DNA from: Tolumonas sp.
GTDB lineage: Bacteria; Pseudomonadota; Gammaproteobacteria; Enterobacterales; Aeromonadaceae
Assembly (NCBI GenBank): GCA_028683735.1
Contig: JAQUHG010000009.1
Span: 1 to 32,043, forward strand
Direction: 5' to 3'
Length of the DNA: 32,043 bases
Below, piece by piece: positions 1 through 9,021 of this stretch. Below the pieces are notes generated by a model, which was given only the letters and a program-made list of their open reading frames with translations, was not told the origin of the DNA and did no database searches. Position numbers and translations under genes: made by a program. Every line of letters starts with the position of its first letter. Within the stretch, counting starts at the first letter, position 1.

Positions 1-774
1 ATCCAATACATCTTTCAGTTCATTTTCTTTCAACTGTAGCTTACGTGCCAGATTACGGTAATCACGCGCACCCAGCAGATCCATATGATCTTTTATAGCC
101 AATCGGGCTTCATTTAACCAGGGGGTATCGGCACTGAATTGATTTAATTGGATCAGCAGGCACTCTTGTACCGAGCGGGCTGCGACACCAATTGGGTCAA
201 AATGTTGAATTCGTTTTAAGACGGCCTCGACTTCATCCATCTCGACTGATTCGTCGGCATTGTTAACCGCCAGCAGGATTTCATCGAGCGAGGTGATCAG
301 ATAACCGGACTCATCGATACTATCGATGATCGTTAAGGCAATAGCTTCATCCTGATCACTGAACGGAGTTAACCGCATTTGCCACAGCAGATAGTCTTGT
401 AATGTTTCGGTGGTTTCTCCCTGATACACGGGTTCGTCATCACTGTTCATCAGACCACTGCCTGAGGATGAAGAACCAGAGGCGGAATACACTTCATCCC
501 AAGTGGTATCCATAGGCAGTTCTTCAGGCATATTTTCTTGTGCCTGTGCCATCTCTTCACTGCTGTCCGGTGGGGTAAAATCGTCATCATCAGGAATTTC
601 CGGCGTCGCGATATCCGCATCATCCTCTTGTTCTAACAAAGGATTTGCATCAATAGCTTGCTGGATCTCCTGCTGTAATTCCAAAGTGGACAGTTGCAGC
701 AGACGAATTGCTTGTTGCAATTGTGGGGTCATGGCAAGTTGTTGGCCAAGACGCAACTGTAAGGTCGGCTTCAT
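1..774 (-). CDS. rpoN: RNA polymerase sigma-54 factor, N-terminal part (gene runs off the left edge)
   Basis: Sigma-54 directs RNA polymerase to -24/-12 promoters that need an ATP-driven activator. The first 258 residues are visible. The protein opens MKPTLQLRLGQQLAMTPQLQ, the Gln/Leu-rich region I that contacts activators. An acidic, low-complexity region II follows (about residues 50-115, with Asp/Glu runs and a Ser/Gly stretch), then the start of the core-binding domain with the family-typical LQDYLLWQM. The reading frame is open to base 1, so the DNA-binding domain and RpoN box lie outside the window. The ATG at 774 was chosen because it begins exactly at the conserved N-terminus; an AAGGA lies rather far upstream (about 13 nt). 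It follows lptB at a 128-nt gap, the usual gammaproteobacterial order. A role in nitrogen regulation would fit with glnB and glnE in the same window, but that is inference. Confidence 0.97.
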   Translation of the reverse strand, partial: MKPTLQLRLGQQLAMTPQLQQAIRLLQLSTLELQQEIQQAIDANPLLEQEDDADIATPEIPDDDDFTPPDSSEEMAQAQENMPEELPMDTTWDEVYSASGSSSSGSGLMNSDDEPVYQGETTETLQDYLLWQMRLTPFSDQDEAIALTIIDSIDESGYLITSLDEILLAVNNADESVEMDEVEAVLKRIQHFDPIGVAARSVQECLLIQLNQFSADTPWLNEARLAIKDHMDLLGARDYRNLARKLQLKENELKDVLD

Positions 775-902
775 CTACGTGGATGTGTCCTTATCTCTAA
801 TTTCCATGTCGGTGTCAGGGGTAAGCCATTAGGCTACCAAACAATACACCCTCTGACAGACCGCGATTTAATTATGGCTGATTACTGCCATTGACACACT
901 TT

Positions 903-1628
903 TTACAGGGTAAATCCTTCACCCAGATAAACTTGTCTAACGTGTTCGTTTTGCAATACTTCTGCAGGTGTCCCTTCGGCGATCAGATTGCCGTGGCTGA
1001 CAATATATGCTTTTTCGCAGACATCCAAGGTTTCACGCACATTATGATCAGTAATTAATACGCCAAGTCCGCGATCACGTAAATGTTCAATGATCCGTTT
1101 GATGTCAATGACCGAAATCGGGTCAACACCGGCAAATGGTTCATCCAGCAGAATAAAGCGAGGTTCCACGGCCAGCGCCCGGGCAATTTCAACGCGGCGG
1201 CGTTCACCACCAGACAGACTCATCCCGGTGTTTTTACGGATATGCCCGATGTGGAATTCTTCCAGCAGCGCTTCTACCTTTTCCTGCTGTTCAGCACGGC
1301 TGAGTTCGCTACGCAGTTGTAATACACCCAGCAGGTTCTCTTCCACGGTCAGGCGACGAAAGATCGACGCTTCCTGTGGTAAATAACCGATACCGTGACG
1401 TGCCCGCTGATGCATCGGCATGGCGGTGATATCCAGCTGATCGATGGTGACGGTGCCGCCATCCTGCGGTACCAGCCCGACTATCATATAGAATGAGGTC
1501 GTTTTTCCCGCGCCATTCGGGCCGAGCAGACCGACCACTTGCCCCGTTGCTACCTGCAGGCTGACGTTTTGTACTACTTGTCGGCCTTTGTAGCTTTTTT
1601 TCAGGCCGCTTGCTTGCAAAAGTGCCAT
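903..1628 (-). CDS. lptB: LPS export ABC transporter ATPase LptB
   Basis: Cytoplasmic ATPase that powers extraction of lipopolysaccharide from the inner membrane by the LptB2FG complex and its passage along the LptC-LptA bridge. Motifs visible: Walker A GPNGAGKT (residues 36-43), signature LSGGE (138-142), Walker B with catalytic Glu (D162, E163) and switch His195. The frame is open further upstream, but the ATG at 1628 gives 241 residues, the same length as the E. coli protein, and begins 4 nt after the lptA stop. The upstream extension would overlap lptA and add non-conserved sequence. No strong ribosome-binding site is seen at 1628, which suggests translational coupling to lptA. It is the last gene of the kdsD-kdsC-lptCAB run before rpoN. 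Confidence 0.98.
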   Translation of the reverse strand: MALLQASGLKKSYKGRQVVQNVSLQVATGQVVGLLGPNGAGKTTSFYMIVGLVPQDGGTVTIDQLDITAMPMHQRARHGIGYLPQEASIFRRLTVEENLLGVLQLRSELSRAEQQEKVEALLEEFHIGHIRKNTGMSLSGGERRRVEIARALAVEPRFILLDEPFAGVDPISVIDIKRIIEHLRDRGLGVLITDHNVRETLDVCEKAYIVSHGNLIAEGTPAEVLQNEHVRQVYLGEGFTL

Positions 1629-1632
1629 AGAA

Positions 1633-2154
1633 TTAAGGTTTGCCTGCTTTATTAAATTCATCGATTTCCTGTGGAAGGAAAATAGTCTTCACACGGGAAC
1701 CTTTGCCACTGCTTTGGGCGATCATTTGCTGTTTCTGAATGTCATAGCGGATCACATCACCGTTCACCTGGTTGTCATTTTGCTTCAGTTCGGCTTTCCC
1801 GGTCAGTGTGACTAGGCGATCTTTTAATTGGTAACGTAGTTCACTGGCACTGGCATTCACCGGTTTGCCATTATCCAGAATTTGGAAAAAAGTCGCTGGC
1901 CGGCCAGAGGCTATCATCTCATCATCACCTTTGGTATGACGTAATACCACCACCTTGTCGGCATGGATAATGATCGAGCCTTGTGTGATCACGACATCTT
2001 GCAAAAATGTGGCTTTGTTTTCATTCATTTCAGCTTGTTGACTGCCGGAGTCAATGGTCACCGGTTGCTGGTAATCGGACTCTTTGGCTTGCAGACCGCT
2101 GACAGAAAGCAGTAATAACAAGCCGAAACTAGCGTGGCTTAAAGTAAGTGGCAT
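1633..2154 (-). CDS. lptA: LPS transport periplasmic bridge protein LptA
   Basis: Periplasmic beta-jellyroll protein that polymerises head-to-tail to carry LPS between LptC in the inner membrane and LptD in the outer membrane. From the ATG at 2154 it has 173 residues (E. coli 185) and a clear signal peptide (hydrophobic run [12 protein letters not shown], cleavage probably after QA near residue 23). The mature part has the alternating-strand pattern of the OstA/LptA family (for example the [19 protein letters not shown] segment). The frame is open to 2238, but starting at 2154 puts the signal peptide at the N-terminus. A GGA lies about 9 nt upstream. The gene overlaps the 3' end of lptC by 26 nt, which implies coupled translation. 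Confidence 0.96.
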   Translation of the reverse strand: MPLTLSHASFGLLLLLSVSGLQAKESDYQQPVTIDSGSQQAEMNENKATFLQDVVITQGSIIIHADKVVVLRHTKGDDEMIASGRPATFFQILDNGKPVNASASELRYQLKDRLVTLTGKAELKQNDNQVNGDVIRYDIQKQQMIAQSSGKGSRVKTIFLPQEIDEFNKAGKP

Positions 2155-2692
2155 GGCCTTGTTCCAAAATTTGGTAGCGTTTGGTATTGAGATCAGCATG
2201 TAAGCCGACACCTTGCACATGATAATCCGGACTATCAATAGTTACGGGTTTATCGCTGGTTATCTGGCGCGTGTTCATATCCATATCCAGATATGAAGTT
2301 TGCATTTGATCGACATTTAACGCCGGGTTGTGATTTTTAATCACTACATTATCGCGCAAGATAATACGGTCATTGCCAAACAATTTCCCGGTCTTGGCGG
2401 AAATATTCCAGGCAGTTTGTCCGTTAAGTTCAAAGGTTTGTAATACCGGGTGCAGAGCATCGGTGATTTTATTGTATTCATAATACAATGCTTGTTCTGC
2501 GGTCAGGATATCCATCAATTTGCCATCGGCCGTGTAACGCCAGCTGTGCAAATGGGTGGCAGTAAAACTAGGCAGTGAAACATCTTTCTTTTTCACCTGA
2601 CTATTACTGTTATCTTCTTGTGACGACCACCGCCATGCCAGTAGTGACACCGCAAACAGCAGTATAATCAGCAGTGTTTGCCGATTGATCAT
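2129..2692 (-). CDS. lptC: LPS export inner-membrane anchored protein LptC
   Basis: Bitopic inner-membrane protein that receives LPS from LptB2FG and passes it to LptA. It has 187 residues (E. coli 191), one N-terminal membrane anchor (about residues 7-22, LLIILLFAVSLLAWRW) and a periplasmic OstA-like beta-jellyroll. The start at 2692 has a good ribosome-binding site (AAGGAA, 7-nt spacing) and overlaps the kdsC stop by four bases (ATGA). The 3' end overlaps lptA. The position between kdsC and lptA is the classical gammaproteobacterial arrangement. Sequence similarity in this family is low, so the call rests on length, anchor and context as well as the domain. Confidence 0.96.
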   Translation of the reverse strand: MINRQTLLIILLFAVSLLAWRWSSQEDNSNSQVKKKDVSLPSFTATHLHSWRYTADGKLMDILTAEQALYYEYNKITDALHPVLQTFELNGQTAWNISAKTGKLFGNDRIILRDNVVIKNHNPALNVDQMQTSYLDMDMNTRQITSDKPVTIDSPDYHVQGVGLHADLNTKRYQILEQGHATYFKPR

Positions 2693-3246
2693 ACTGAAGT
2701 TCCTTGTGCGCTTTCGAGTTGCCCGCGCGCTTGTAGTATTAAATCACACACTTCACGTACTGCGCCTTCGCCACCTCGGGTACGGGTGACTAAATTGGCT
2801 TGTTGTAAAACCGAGGGATGTGCATTGGCGACCGCAATACCTAATGCGGCACTGTGCATTACCGGCAGGTCAATGACATCATCGCCGATGTAGGCGGCTT
2901 GTGATGCCATCAGATCCAGTTTATCCAGCAGGTCTTCAAATGCAGGTAACTTATTGCCTTGCCCTTGATAAATATGCTGCACACCGAGCGCTTGCATCCG
3001 GCGCTGAACGATTTGTGAATTCCGACCTGTGATCACGGCGACATCAATTCCGGCATTCAGTAAGGCTTTGATACCAAAGCCATCATGGGTGTGGAATGTT
3101 TTTAGTTCTTCACCCTCATTGCCCATATAGATCCGGCCATCGGACAAGACGCCGTCGACATCACACACCAGCAATTGAATCTTGGCGGCCAGTGTCAGGA
3201 TCTGGTTTGCAACCGGTCCGTAAGGCGTGTCAGTGTAATCGCTCAT
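2689..3246 (-). CDS. kdsC: 3-deoxy-D-manno-octulosonate-8-phosphate phosphatase
   Basis: HAD-superfamily phosphatase that hydrolyses Kdo-8-phosphate to free Kdo, the inner-core sugar of LPS, in the cytoplasm. It has 185 residues (E. coli 188). The nucleophile motif is CDVDGVLSDG (D29 and D31), the second HAD motif is VITGRNS, and the metal-binding motif is GDDVIDLP. Like other KdsC proteins it has no cap domain and should be a tetramer. The start at 3246 is preceded by GGAG at short spacing and overlaps the end of kdsD by four bases. It works two steps after KdsD in the same pathway. Confidence 0.98.
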   Translation of the reverse strand: MSDYTDTPYGPVANQILTLAAKIQLLVCDVDGVLSDGRIYMGNEGEELKTFHTHDGFGIKALLNAGIDVAVITGRNSQIVQRRMQALGVQHIYQGQGNKLPAFEDLLDKLDLMASQAAYIGDDVIDLPVMHSAALGIAVANAHPSVLQQANLVTRTRGGEGAVREVCDLILQARGQLESAQGTSV

Positions 3247-4217
3247 ACTACTCCAGCTTTCAGTACATCATGCATGTTAAACGCACCGACAGGATGACGC
3301 TGTTTGTCTAACACGATCAAGGCGTTAATTTTTCGCTCTTGCATCAGTTTAACCGATTGCGCGACCAACATTTCAGCTGGCACCGTGATGCAATTGGCCG
3401 TCATAACTTTGGTGATCGGTGTGGTGTGGATATCCAGTTGTTGATCCAGTATACGACGTAAATCACCATCGGTGAAAATACCTGCCAATGTACCTTGCGT
3501 ATCCAGAATCGCCGTCATACCCAGACCTTTGCGGCTCATTTCTAACAAGGCTTCGCTGACCGTCGCTTTATCTGATACGATGGGTAATAGTTCACCCTGA
3601 TGCATAATATCGGCGTTACGCAGCAATAACTTGCGGCCTAGTGCACCACCAGGGTGAGACATGGCGAAATCATCCGGGGTAAAACCGCGCGCTTCCAGCA
3701 GTGACACGGCTAATGCATCACCGAGCACCAATGTGGCGGTGGTGCTGGAAGTAGGGGCCAGACCTAGTGGGCAGGCTTCTTGTTCTACGTGCAGGCACAG
3801 ATGGATATCCGCTTCTTTTGCCATGGTTGATTCCGGACGGCTGGTCATACAGATCAGCGGAATGCCCCAGCGTTTAATCACTGGCAATACGGCTAATATT
3901 TCATTGCTTTCGCCGGAGTTCGAGATGGCAATGACAATATCATTGCTACTGATCATCCCTAAATCGCCGTGGCTGGCTTCACCCGGATGAACGAAAAACG
4001 AGGGAGTGCCGGTACTGGCAAAACTGGCGGCCATCTTCCGACCGATATGGCCTGATTTGCCCATTCCGATGACAACAACTTTGCCCTGACAGGAAAATAA
4101 CAGCTGGCAAGCTTGCGTGAATTGTTCATCCAGCGTTTGATACAGTCCTTCAATCGCCTGTAATTCAAGGCGTAAAACACGTTGGGCAGACTGGCGAAAA
4201 TCGAAGTTAGTTGGCAT
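3243..4217 (-). CDS. kdsD: D-arabinose-5-phosphate isomerase
   Basis: Converts ribulose-5-phosphate to arabinose-5-phosphate, the entry to Kdo synthesis. It has 324 residues (E. coli 328). An N-terminal SIS sugar-isomerase domain carries VVVIGMGKSGHIGRKMAASF and FVHPGEASHGDLGM, including the conserved His of HGDLG. Two CBS domains follow (about residues 200-324), with the usual GIFTDGDLRR motif. The ATG at 4217 was chosen over the more upstream start because AGAGGA lies 6 nt before it. It is the first gene of the kdsD-kdsC-lptCAB unit. E. coli has yrbG between mlaF and kdsD; here there is only a 170-bp divergent spacer. Confidence 0.98.
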   Translation of the reverse strand: MPTNFDFRQSAQRVLRLELQAIEGLYQTLDEQFTQACQLLFSCQGKVVVIGMGKSGHIGRKMAASFASTGTPSFFVHPGEASHGDLGMISSNDIVIAISNSGESNEILAVLPVIKRWGIPLICMTSRPESTMAKEADIHLCLHVEQEACPLGLAPTSSTTATLVLGDALAVSLLEARGFTPDDFAMSHPGGALGRKLLLRNADIMHQGELLPIVSDKATVSEALLEMSRKGLGMTAILDTQGTLAGIFTDGDLRRILDQQLDIHTTPITKVMTANCITVPAEMLVAQSVKLMQERKINALIVLDKQRHPVGAFNMHDVLKAGVV

Positions 4218-4250
4218 TGACGGTCCTCTGAGCGTATTGCACAAGAACCC

Positions 4251-4256
4251 ATTATA
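4251..4256 (-). promoter_or_regulatory. Probable -10 element for the kdsD-lpt operon
   Basis: A perfect TATAAT reads on the minus strand 34 bases before the kdsD start, which allows a short leader with the AGAGGA ribosome-binding site. The -35 at 17-bp spacing (TCGCTT) is poor, so an activator or another sigma factor may be involved. Read by eye only. Confidence 0.45.
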
Positions 4257-4301
4257 TGAAAACCTCGGCCCAGAAGCGATAACGGCACTTTTTTTGCCTG
4301 A

Positions 4302-4325
4302 AAACAGGTTCGATGGAACCTGTTT
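4302..4325. repeat. Perfect 10-bp inverted repeat in the kdsD/mlaF divergent spacer
   Basis: The arms AAACAGGTTC and GAACCTGTTT are separated by GATG. The repeat sits between the divergent kdsD and mlaF promoters, upstream of both. It could be an operator for a dimeric regulator or a hairpin insulating the two units. No long U-tract follows on either strand, so a simple terminator is less likely. Confidence 0.6.
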
Positions 4326-4327
4326 AA

Positions 4328-4355
4328 TTGGCGACGATAATTTTCAACATATACA
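4328..4355 (+). promoter_or_regulatory. Candidate sigma-70 promoter for the mla operon
   Basis: TTGGCG (4328-4333) and TATACA (4350-4355) are separated by 16 bp. Transcription would begin near 4362, about 26 nt before the mlaF GTG. It is the best promoter-like pair in the spacer, read by eye. Confidence 0.45.
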
Positions 4356-4387
4356 ATGGCTGACAGAAGTTTATCAGCGGAGGTTGC

Positions 4388-5176
4388 GTGAGTGATTCAT
4401 TGATCCAGATCCGAGGCTTGAATTTTAGCCACGGAGACCGGTTGCTTTACGACAATATCAGCCTGGATATTCCGAAAGGTAAAATTACCGCCCTGATGGG
4501 GCCGAGCGGGATCGGTAAAACGACCTTGCTGCGGCTGATTGGCGGCCAGATCAAACCCGATCAAGGACAGATCCTGTTTGATGGGGTCGATATTCCCAAG
4601 CTGAAACGGCGCGAACTGTATGACATTCGTAAACGGATGAGCATGTTATTTCAAAGTGGCGCATTGTTCAGTGGTATTAGTGTGTTTGACAACGTAGCGT
4701 ATCCGTTACGTGAACATACGCGTTTACCGGAAGAGATCATTCGCACGCTGGTGTTGATGAAGCTTGAATCCGTGGGGTTACGTGGTGCGGCAGAGATGAT
4801 GCCATCACAACTGTCCGGTGGTATGGCACGACGAGCAGCACTGGCGCGCGCGATTGCGTTAGATCCGGAATTGATCATGTATGATGAGCCGTTCGCTGGG
4901 CAAGATCCGATCACCATGGCGGTGCTGGTTAAACTGATCCGTGAGTTAAACCAGTCGCTGGGTATTACCTCGGTGATCGTGTCTCATGATGTCGCCGAAG
5001 TGATGAGTATTGCCGATTATGTCTATTTGATTGCAAATCATCAGATTGTTGCGCAGGGATCACCGGAAGAGTTGCGCCGGGAAGGTAATCCGGAAGTGGT
5101 GCAGTTTGTCCAGGGGTTACCGGATGGCCCGGTACCATTCCACTATCCAGCCATTGAATTGTTACAGGAATTGTAA
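4388..5176 (+). CDS. mlaF: Phospholipid transport ABC ATPase MlaF
   Basis: ATPase of the MlaFEDB complex, which moves phospholipids between the inner membrane and the periplasmic carrier MlaC to keep the outer membrane asymmetric. It has 262 residues (E. coli 269). Walker A is GPSGIGKT (38-45), the signature is the MlaF-type LSGGM (142-146), Walker B is D166-E167, and the switch is His200. It starts at GTG 4388, with GGAGG ending 4 nt upstream. The mlaE ATG follows the stop directly, and the mlaD, mlaC, mlaB, ibaG and murA genes continue in the same direction. It diverges from kdsD. Confidence 0.98.
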   Translation: MSDSLIQIRGLNFSHGDRLLYDNISLDIPKGKITALMGPSGIGKTTLLRLIGGQIKPDQGQILFDGVDIPKLKRRELYDIRKRMSMLFQSGALFSGISVFDNVAYPLREHTRLPEEIIRTLVLMKLESVGLRGAAEMMPSQLSGGMARRAALARAIALDPELIMYDEPFAGQDPITMAVLVKLIRELNQSLGITSVIVSHDVAEVMSIADYVYLIANHQIVAQGSPEELRREGNPEVVQFVQGLPDGPVPFHYPAIELLQEL

Positions 5177-5956
5177 ATGTTGGTGGATTTTATCTGTCGT
5201 CTCGGACGACGCGGCATTAAGAGCCTAACGGCTATCGGACGTGCCGGCATCATGCTGTATCAGGCATTGATTGGCCGTCCGGAACCAAGAAAACATTTTC
5301 CGTTATTAATACAGCAACTTTATGTTGTGGGTGTCGAGTCCGTATTGATCATTTTGGTATCGGGCTTATTTATCGGCATGGTGCTTGGCTTGCAAGGTTA
5401 TCGGGTGCTGGTGGATTTTGGCGCTGAAGCCTCGTTAGGCCCGCTGGTAGCGCTCTCTTTATTGCGTGAGTTGGGGCCGGTTGTTACCGCGCTATTATTT
5501 GCGGGGCGTGCAGGCTCTGCATTAACGGCAGAAATTGGGTTAATGAAAGCGACCGAACAATTAAGCAGTTTGGAAATGATGGCGATTGATCCGTTACGAC
5601 GGATTGTGTCACCCCGTTTTTGGGCCGGTGCTATCAGCCTGCCGCTGTTATCGCTGATGTTCTGTTTTATTGGCATCATTGGTGGCAAGCTGGTGGGAGT
5701 TGACTGGCTGGGCGCGGATGAAGGTGGCTTCTGGTCATCCATGCAAGCATCGGTGGATTGGGATAAAGATATTGTCCAGGGGATCTATAAAGCCATTGTG
5801 TTCGCACTGGCCGTTACCTGGGTCGCATTGTTTAATGGTTACGATAGTCTGCCTACGGCAGCGGGGATCAGTCAGGCGACTACGCGCACCGTAGTTCATG
5901 CCTCGTTGCTGGTATTAGGATTGGATTTTGTAATGACAGCCGTCATGTTCAGGTGA
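5177..5956 (+). CDS. mlaE: Phospholipid transport permease MlaE
   Basis: Inner-membrane permease of the MlaFEDB complex. It has 259 residues (E. coli 260), and several hydrophobic segments beginning around residue 50. The conserved MlaE-family stretch [20 protein letters not shown] is followed by the coupling region [20 protein letters not shown], which contacts MlaF. The ATG abuts the mlaF stop with no intergenic base. The last bases overlap an alternative GTG start of mlaD. Nothing unusual is seen. Confidence 0.98.
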   Translation: MLVDFICRLGRRGIKSLTAIGRAGIMLYQALIGRPEPRKHFPLLIQQLYVVGVESVLIILVSGLFIGMVLGLQGYRVLVDFGAEASLGPLVALSLLRELGPVVTALLFAGRAGSALTAEIGLMKATEQLSSLEMMAIDPLRRIVSPRFWAGAISLPLLSLMFCFIGIIGGKLVGVDWLGADEGGFWSSMQASVDWDKDIVQGIYKAIVFALAVTWVALFNGYDSLPTAAGISQATTRTVVHASLLVLGLDFVMTAVMFR

Positions 5957-5961
5957 GTACA

Positions 5962-6477
5962 ATGAAGTTCAGTAAAGTTGAGTTTCTGGTGGGATGTTTC
6001 ATGTTGGCCGGCATTTTTGCCGGTGTGATGTTGGCGCTGAAAGTAGCTGGATTGAGCTTTGGCAGTCAGGGTGATACATATGCCGTGTATGCCAGTTTTG
6101 ATAACATTGGTAGTTTGAAAGTTCGGGCTCCAGTCAAAATTGGCGGTGTCGTAGTGGGGCGCATTGCGAATGTTACTATCGACGCCAAAAACTTTACGCC
6201 AAAAGTAGAGATGCAGATCGATAGTAAATATAACCAGTTATCTGATACCAGTACCGCGGCAATCAGAACATCGGGCTTGTTAGGTGAACAATACATTGCA
6301 CTGACGCCCGGTTTTTCCGATGAAGAAATGGGTACCACGATACTGAAGAATGGTGATTCGATCACGGATACCAAATCAGCATTAGTTCTGGAAGACTTGA
6401 TTGGTAAATTTGTTTACGGGCAATCGAGTGGTAAGTCTGGTAATCAGACTTCAGCTGCAGAAAATACGAATAAATAA
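5962..6477 (+). CDS. mlaD: Phospholipid transport substrate-binding protein MlaD
   Basis: Membrane-anchored MCE-domain protein. Hexameric MlaD forms the periplasmic channel on MlaE that exchanges lipid with MlaC. From the ATG at 5962 it has 171 residues (E. coli 183), with an N-terminal anchor (about 8-28), then one MCE domain with FDNIGSLKVRAPVKIGGVVV and the RTSGLLGEQYIAL motif, and a short polar tail. An in-frame GTG at 5953 overlaps the mlaE stop. The ATG is preferred because AGGTGA (5951-5956) is well spaced for it, whereas nothing like a ribosome-binding site precedes the GTG. It sits within mlaFEDCB. Confidence 0.96.
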   Translation: MKFSKVEFLVGCFMLAGIFAGVMLALKVAGLSFGSQGDTYAVYASFDNIGSLKVRAPVKIGGVVVGRIANVTIDAKNFTPKVEMQIDSKYNQLSDTSTAAIRTSGLLGEQYIALTPGFSDEEMGTTILKNGDSITDTKSALVLEDLIGKFVYGQSSGKSGNQTSAAENTNK

Positions 6478-6496
6478 GAGTTTAAGGAGTCACTCA

Positions 6497-7135
6497 ATGT
6501 TTAAGTGGGTAAGCCGTAGTGCTGCTGTTCTGTTGATGTTTTTGTCAGCGCAGTCATTTGCCATTAATGCACAAGATCCGTATTCGCTGGTGAAAGATGC
6601 CGCCGGGAAGACATTTACCCGTCTTGAGCATGATGCGCCTCAAGTGCAGCAAGATCCTAATCACCTGCGTACCATTGTTCGTGAAGAGTTGTTGCCGTAT
6701 GTGGACAACAAATTTGCCGCCTACAAAGTGATTGGCCAAGAGTTAAAGAATACTACACCACCGCAACGGGAGCGCTTTGTTAAAGCCTTTACCGATTATA
6801 TCGTGGCGACCTATGCCGACGCGCTGGGTAAATATGACAAGCAGCAGATAAAAGTCGAATCCAGCCAACCGCTGGATGAGAAAAAAGAAGTTTCAGTGAA
6901 AGTGACAGTACTGGATCCAGAAAAACCGGAAATCAATGTCGTGTTCCAACTGCGTAAAAATAGCAAAACCGGTGAATGGAAAGTGTTTGATATGATTGCC
7001 GAAGGCGTGAGTTTGTTATCGTCGAAACAATCTGAATTAGGTGGTTCTATTCGCCAAAAAGGCATCGATAGTGTCAGCAGTATGCTGGAACAACATAATC
7101 GTCAACCAGCCACATTACCTGGCAAGCAGTCATGA
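6497..7135 (+). CDS. mlaC: Periplasmic phospholipid carrier MlaC
   Basis: Soluble periplasmic carrier that shuttles phospholipid between the outer-membrane MlaA-porin complex and MlaFEDB. It has 212 residues (E. coli 211), with a signal peptide (hydrophobic residues about 9-20, cleavage likely after SFA). The MlaC/Ttg2D domain follows, with the conserved TFTRLEHDAPQ and IVREELLPYVDNKFAAYKVI region. The frame is open into mlaD, but the ATG at 6497 is preceded by AAGGAG with 7-nt spacing and gives the signal peptide at the N-terminus. The last four bases overlap mlaB. Confidence 0.97.
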   Translation: MFKWVSRSAAVLLMFLSAQSFAINAQDPYSLVKDAAGKTFTRLEHDAPQVQQDPNHLRTIVREELLPYVDNKFAAYKVIGQELKNTTPPQRERFVKAFTDYIVATYADALGKYDKQQIKVESSQPLDEKKEVSVKVTVLDPEKPEINVVFQLRKNSKTGEWKVFDMIAEGVSLLSSKQSELGGSIRQKGIDSVSSMLEQHNRQPATLPGKQS

Positions 7136-7392
7136 AATTGACAGAAAATCTAGATGCATCTCAGGTCTCTATCTGGTGGCCTGAGCGTGTCGCGTTGTTT
7201 CAGCAGAATAGCATTGATGTTAGCTCTGTTAATAAGATTGATTCCGCTGGTGTGGCGTTTCTCGTTAAATGGGCGCAAGCATGTCAGCGGGATAATCAGC
7301 GCCTGTCAATACAGGGTGCTTCACCTGAATTAGTGCAATTGATTTCACTGTATGGCGTCAGTGCACTGTTCGATCTGGTTTCACTGCAATAA
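7132..7392 (+). CDS. mlaB: STAS-domain protein MlaB
   Basis: Small cytoplasmic STAS-domain subunit that binds MlaF and stabilises the MlaFEDB complex. It has 86 residues (E. coli 97). The core pattern is [20 protein letters not shown], with the conserved D-S-A-G turn typical of STAS domains. The ATG overlaps the mlaC stop (ATGA). Similarity is weak outside the core, so position within the mla operon carries much of the identification. Confidence 0.93.
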   Translation: MKLTENLDASQVSIWWPERVALFQQNSIDVSSVNKIDSAGVAFLVKWAQACQRDNQRLSIQGASPELVQLISLYGVSALFDLVSLQ

Positions 7393-7405
7393 ACGAGAAA
7401 TTATT

Positions 7406-7660
7406 ATGCATCCAACCGAGATAGAGAGTATTCTTCGGGCCGCTCTCGCGCTGGACGAGTTATATGTACAGGGTGACAATGGTCACTTTCAGGTCATTGC
7501 CGTTTCCGCACTGTTTGCCGGTATGAGCCGGGTCAAAAAACAGCAGACAATTTATGCTCCGTTAACCGAGCAGATTGCCAGTAACGCTATCCATGCTCTG
7601 AGTATCAAGGCGTTCACACCAGAAGAGTGGCAACGCGATCGGAAACTGAACGGTTTTTAA
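7406..7660 (+). CDS. ibaG: BolA-family acid-stress protein IbaG
   Basis: BolA-like protein of 84 residues, the same length as E. coli IbaG. These proteins bind [2Fe-2S] clusters together with monothiol glutaredoxins. The BolA fold has [33 protein letters not shown] sequence, here around residues 20-48, and the C-terminal [11 protein letters not shown] motif. The ATG at 7406 lies 13 nt after mlaB. The upstream in-frame extension lies inside mlaB and is not needed. It sits between mlaB and murA as in E. coli, probably on the same transcript. Confidence 0.96.
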   Translation: MHPTEIESILRAALALDELYVQGDNGHFQVIAVSALFAGMSRVKKQQTIYAPLTEQIASNAIHALSIKAFTPEEWQRDRKLNGF

Positions 7661-7695
7661 GAAGCGATATATCACTTCAGAAACCCGAATATTGA

Positions 7696-8967
<1,272 letters not shown>

Positions 8968-8985
8968 TGCTTATTTAGTTTTGAT

Positions 8986-9021
8986 AATAAACAAAGGCAC
9001 CCTCGGGTGCCTTTGTTTATT
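8986..9021. terminator. Bidirectional terminator between murA and degS
   Basis: A near-perfect 17-bp stem with core AAACAAAGGCACC / GGTGCCTTTGTTT closes on a tiny C(TC)G loop. A/T-rich arms at both ends supply a U-run in either direction. It lies in the gap between convergent murA and degS and slightly overlaps the degS stop codon. Confidence 0.92.

Noticed and set aside
503..832. Plus-strand ORF opposite rpoN
   Set aside because: Serine-rich antisense shadow of the acidic, low-complexity region of sigma-54; no start signal or family.
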